From positions 1-7,057 of the forward strand of contig SKMY01000118.1 in NCBI GenBank assembly GCA_007120815.1: a DNA stretch of 7,057 nucleotides, given 5' to 3'. A model generated the notes under the pieces. The model ran no database searches. It had not been told where the DNA came from and saw nothing but the letters and a program-made list of their open reading frames with translations. Positions 5,153 to 7,057 of this stretch are shown piece by piece; within the stretch, counting starts at the first letter, position 1, and every line of letters starts with the position of its first letter. The DNA is from Syntrophomonadaceae bacterium (GTDB lineage: Bacteria; Bacillota_D; Dethiobacteria; DTU022; UBA8154). The translations under genes and the position numbers were made by a program.

Positions 5153-5659
5153 ATGAACACAAACCTGGAAGCGGTGTACCAATCTCATATGAAGGCGCTT
5201 TACAGCTACCTGCTGCGTATCTGCAAACACCCTCACACGGCCGAGGATTTGATGCAGGATACCTTTATGAAAGCGTACGACCACCTGGAAAGCTACCGGG
5301 GTGAAAATGTGCGAGCGTGGTTGTTCCGCATCGCCTATAACACCTTCATCGATTGGTACCGCAGGGAGAAACGCCTGATCCAGACCGATCCTCAGCAGAT
5401 GGCCGCTTTAAACCCGGGCACAGAAAGAGGGCCGGAAGAGACCTTCCTGCTCCGGGAAGAAGTGAAGCAGTGGTTCCGGCTCCTGGATACGCTGCCGGAA
5501 AAGAGCCGCCAGGTTATTCTCCTGCGGGATTATTACGATTTCACCTATCAGGACATTGCCCACATTCTGAATATGAGCCTGACCAACGTAAAGGTAACGC
5601 TTTTCAGGGCTCGTGCAAAAATAAAGGAGGCGCAGGGAGATGAACTGCAAAGAATGTAA
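5153..5659 (+). CDS. ECF-subfamily RNA polymerase sigma factor (SigM-like)
   Basis: This 168-residue protein has only sigma regions 2 and 4, as in ECF sigma factors. Region 2 covers about residues 7-76, with HTAEDLMQDTFMKAYDHL (28-45) for core polymerase contact and WLFRIAYNTFIDWYRREKR (56-74) for -10 recognition. Region 4 covers about 103-158, including LPEKSRQVILLRDYYDFTYQ (114-133) and the helix-turn-helix DIAHILNMSLTNVKVTLFRA (134-153) for -35 recognition. The style of region 2 and the type of partner suggest a SigM-like group, which in B. subtilis responds to cell-wall stress, but the inducing signal here is unknown. GGAAGG lies six bases before the ATG at 5153. The last 20 bases overlap the anti-sigma gene, so the two are translationally coupled. 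Confidence 0.93.
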   Translation: MNTNLEAVYQSHMKALYSYLLRICKHPHTAEDLMQDTFMKAYDHLESYRGENVRAWLFRIAYNTFIDWYRREKRLIQTDPQQMAALNPGTERGPEETFLLREEVKQWFRLLDTLPEKSRQVILLRDYYDFTYQDIAHILNMSLTNVKVTLFRARAKIKEAQGDELQRM

Positions 5660-6890
5660 TACCATGAAGGATAAATACCTTCGAGGCATAATGACGGCGG
5701 CGGAAGAACAGGAGATGGAAGCCCACCTGGAAAGCTGTGCGGCCTGCCGGAAGATGCTTGACGATGCGCTGGTCGAAAGCGAAACTCAAAGGACCGTGCC
5801 CCGGGATAGCGGAGCCAAGGAGGTCTTTGAGCCGGGCCTGGATGAAGAGAAACAGCGGAAAATACTCCGCCGGGCCAAGTACAAAAGCCGTTTTAGTATT
5901 GCCGTCTTTTTTTTGCTGCTGCTCCTGGGGCTGCGTATAGCCGGTGGGCTCCTTTCCAGCGCTTACTTCAACTGGGGAGGGGAGGATTCCCGTCTCTTCA
6001 AAACCCAGCGAACGGCGGTCCTGGTAACCGAGTTCAATTTTCCCAATGTCACCCTGCCCCTGTATGTGAGACCCATGCCCTTGCATACCAGCATGGCCGG
6101 CTGGGGCCACAGCAGCCTGGATATCAAGCCCTACTTCGTGGCCCGGGGAGAATATCAGCTGCAAAAACAGGTTGGGAAAGAGGATGTGAAAATCGGGCAG
6201 CTGCATGTGAATTATCTGTTCTCATCGGTCTTTTCCCGGTGGCAGTGGGAAGATAATGAGCACCAGGAGTACCTCTACTTCTACCATCCCGGACAGATAG
6301 AGGATCCCCTGCAGAGGCTGCCTATCCCCACAGAGCCAACCTGGGAGACCATGGAGATCTTGCCCGAAGGCACCGTTGCCGAACTCTCTGTGTCCTTCTG
6401 GGAGACCTATTCCATCGACCGTATCATGGAGATGCTCTCGGACTATGACCTGGATATCACCTGGTACGCCGTTTCAACAGGGCAGGAAGAAATGATGAAA
6501 CGCCAGGACCACCCTGAACCGCTGTTTGCCTTTAACGGTGTTTGGGGTTTGCCCCACCGCTCCCGCGGCATGCATTCCCAGAATGGCCCGGTAAGCCAGG
6601 GAAATTACAGTGCTTTTCTGGAAGACTACTTCCTGGATTCCATGGCGTTTTTGGTGGAGAACGAAGGGTTCGTCCGAAGGGTTTTCCGGGGCGATCCAGC
6701 CAAGCTGCGCCTACCGGAGCGCTACGACTATGTTCAAGAGAACGGCCTCCAGGTCTACGGTGTTGTTGTCACCGGGCCCACCAGGGAGCTGCTGAAGTTA
6801 AAAGAACTGGAAACCATCCATTCCCCGGCACTGGGCGAAATCCGGCTTTGGAACTGGTTTAACCGCAGTTTCCAGGGGAAAATGTATTAA
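5640..6890 (+). CDS. Membrane-spanning anti-sigma factor (zinc-finger, Sigma_reg_N/C type)
   Basis: This 416-residue protein presumably binds and silences the sigma factor encoded just upstream. The cytoplasmic N-terminus has a zinc-binding anti-sigma (ZAS/zf-HC2) motif: C3, C6 and then H29-x3-C33-x2-C36. One membrane helix spans about residues 85-106 (AVFFLLLLLGL core, preceded by basic KYKSR). The long external part fits the Sigma_reg_N and Sigma_reg_C domains of YhdL-like regulators, notably AELSVSFWETYSIDRIMEML near 251-270 and a final stretch, YGVVVTGPTRELLKLKEL, followed by a GEIRLWNW end. The external domain presumably senses the envelope signal; that is family-based inference. The start codon has AAAGGAGG nine bases upstream, lying inside the sigma gene. 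It ends 76 bases before a strong terminator, so the operon has two genes. Confidence 0.9.
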   Translation: MNCKECNTMKDKYLRGIMTAAEEQEMEAHLESCAACRKMLDDALVESETQRTVPRDSGAKEVFEPGLDEEKQRKILRRAKYKSRFSIAVFFLLLLLGLRIAGGLLSSAYFNWGGEDSRLFKTQRTAVLVTEFNFPNVTLPLYVRPMPLHTSMAGWGHSSLDIKPYFVARGEYQLQKQVGKEDVKIGQLHVNYLFSSVFSRWQWEDNEHQEYLYFYHPGQIEDPLQRLPIPTEPTWETMEILPEGTVAELSVSFWETYSIDRIMEMLSDYDLDITWYAVSTGQEEMMKRQDHPEPLFAFNGVWGLPHRSRGMHSQNGPVSQGNYSAFLEDYFLDSMAFLVENEGFVRRVFRGDPAKLRLPERYDYVQENGLQVYGVVVTGPTRELLKLKELETIHSPALGEIRLWNWFNRSFQGKMY

Positions 6891-6966
6891 AAACCCGGCA
6901 AACGATGTTGCATAAGATAAAAAGCTTAACTTTATGAAGGTAAGGGTCATTTATAATAACATGACA

Positions 6967-7006
6967 GGGAGACCGCTCAATTTCATAGCGGTCTCCCTTT
7001 TTCTTT
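6967..7006 (+). terminator. Rho-independent terminator of the sigma/anti-sigma operon
   Basis: GGGAGACCGCT (6967-6977) pairs perfectly with AGCGGTCTCCC (6987-6997) around a 9-base loop and is followed by TTTTTCTTTG. The opposite strand has no T-run after the stem, so it acts only on plus-strand transcripts. It is the strongest terminator in the window. Confidence 0.92.
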
Positions 7007-7021
7007 GTTTGTATCAACACT

Positions 7022-7057
7022 TAATAAAAAGCCTAAAGGGAGTGCTCCCAAAGGGCT
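7022..7057 (-). terminator. Probable terminator of a minus-strand gene to the right
   Basis: Read on the minus strand, AGCC and GGCT enclose an internal loop and an inner GGGA-GCAC-TCCC hairpin, followed by TTTTTATTAA. This fits the terminator of a convergent gene beyond the right edge; the stem may extend past the window. Confidence 0.5.

Noticed and set aside
6952..6957. TATAAT just before the operon terminator, suggesting a tiny transcript
   Set aside because: No -35 hexamer lies 16-18 bases upstream, and the RNA would be little more than the terminator hairpin.

Overview
The window looks like a chromosomal stretch from an anaerobic, low-to-mid GC Gram-positive bacterium of the Clostridia, perhaps Desulfotomaculum/Peptococcaceae-like. 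The evidence is an MrfA (YprA)-type helicase, an EFR1-family flavodoxin/ferredoxin fusion, a secreted copper-amine-oxidase-N (stalk) domain protein, a SigM-like ECF sigma factor with a Sigma_reg_N/C-type membrane anti-sigma factor, and strong GGAGG-type ribosome sites. The taxon is inferred from gene content; no rRNA or other marker gene is present.

Layout, left to right. Bases 1-356 (minus) hold the first ~118 codons of the helicase, which runs off the left edge. Bases 357-627 are a divergent promoter region. Bases 628-1819 (plus) are a two-gene operon: an EFR1-type flavodoxin/2x[4Fe-4S] protein and yjbQ. Bases 1820-2234 are non-genic apart from a curious small unit: a strong ribosome site, a short reading frame interrupted by TGA at codon 3 with a hairpin just after it, and a terminator. 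Bases 2235-3146 (plus) encode an exported stalk-domain protein in a visibly AT-richer block, followed in the same frame by a 26-codon orphan coding tail. Bases 3278-5008 (minus) encode a full-length two-domain signal peptide peptidase SppA, convergent with the stalk gene. A 144-base divergent region separates sppA from the ECF sigma/anti-sigma pair (5153-6890, plus), whose genes overlap by 20 bases and end at a strong terminator. The last ~35 bases look like the terminator of a minus-strand gene entering from the right.

Functional themes are envelope homeostasis (SppA, the ECF sigma/anti-sigma pair, an exported stalk-domain protein), electron transfer (EFR1) and DNA repair (MrfA). SppA and the sigma operon share one divergent promoter region containing a doubled TGTAAC motif, so co-regulation is plausible but unproven. 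I found no CRISPR array, transposase, tRNA, rRNA or recognisable defence system. The observation most worth checking is the small interrupted reading frame at 1908-1994.
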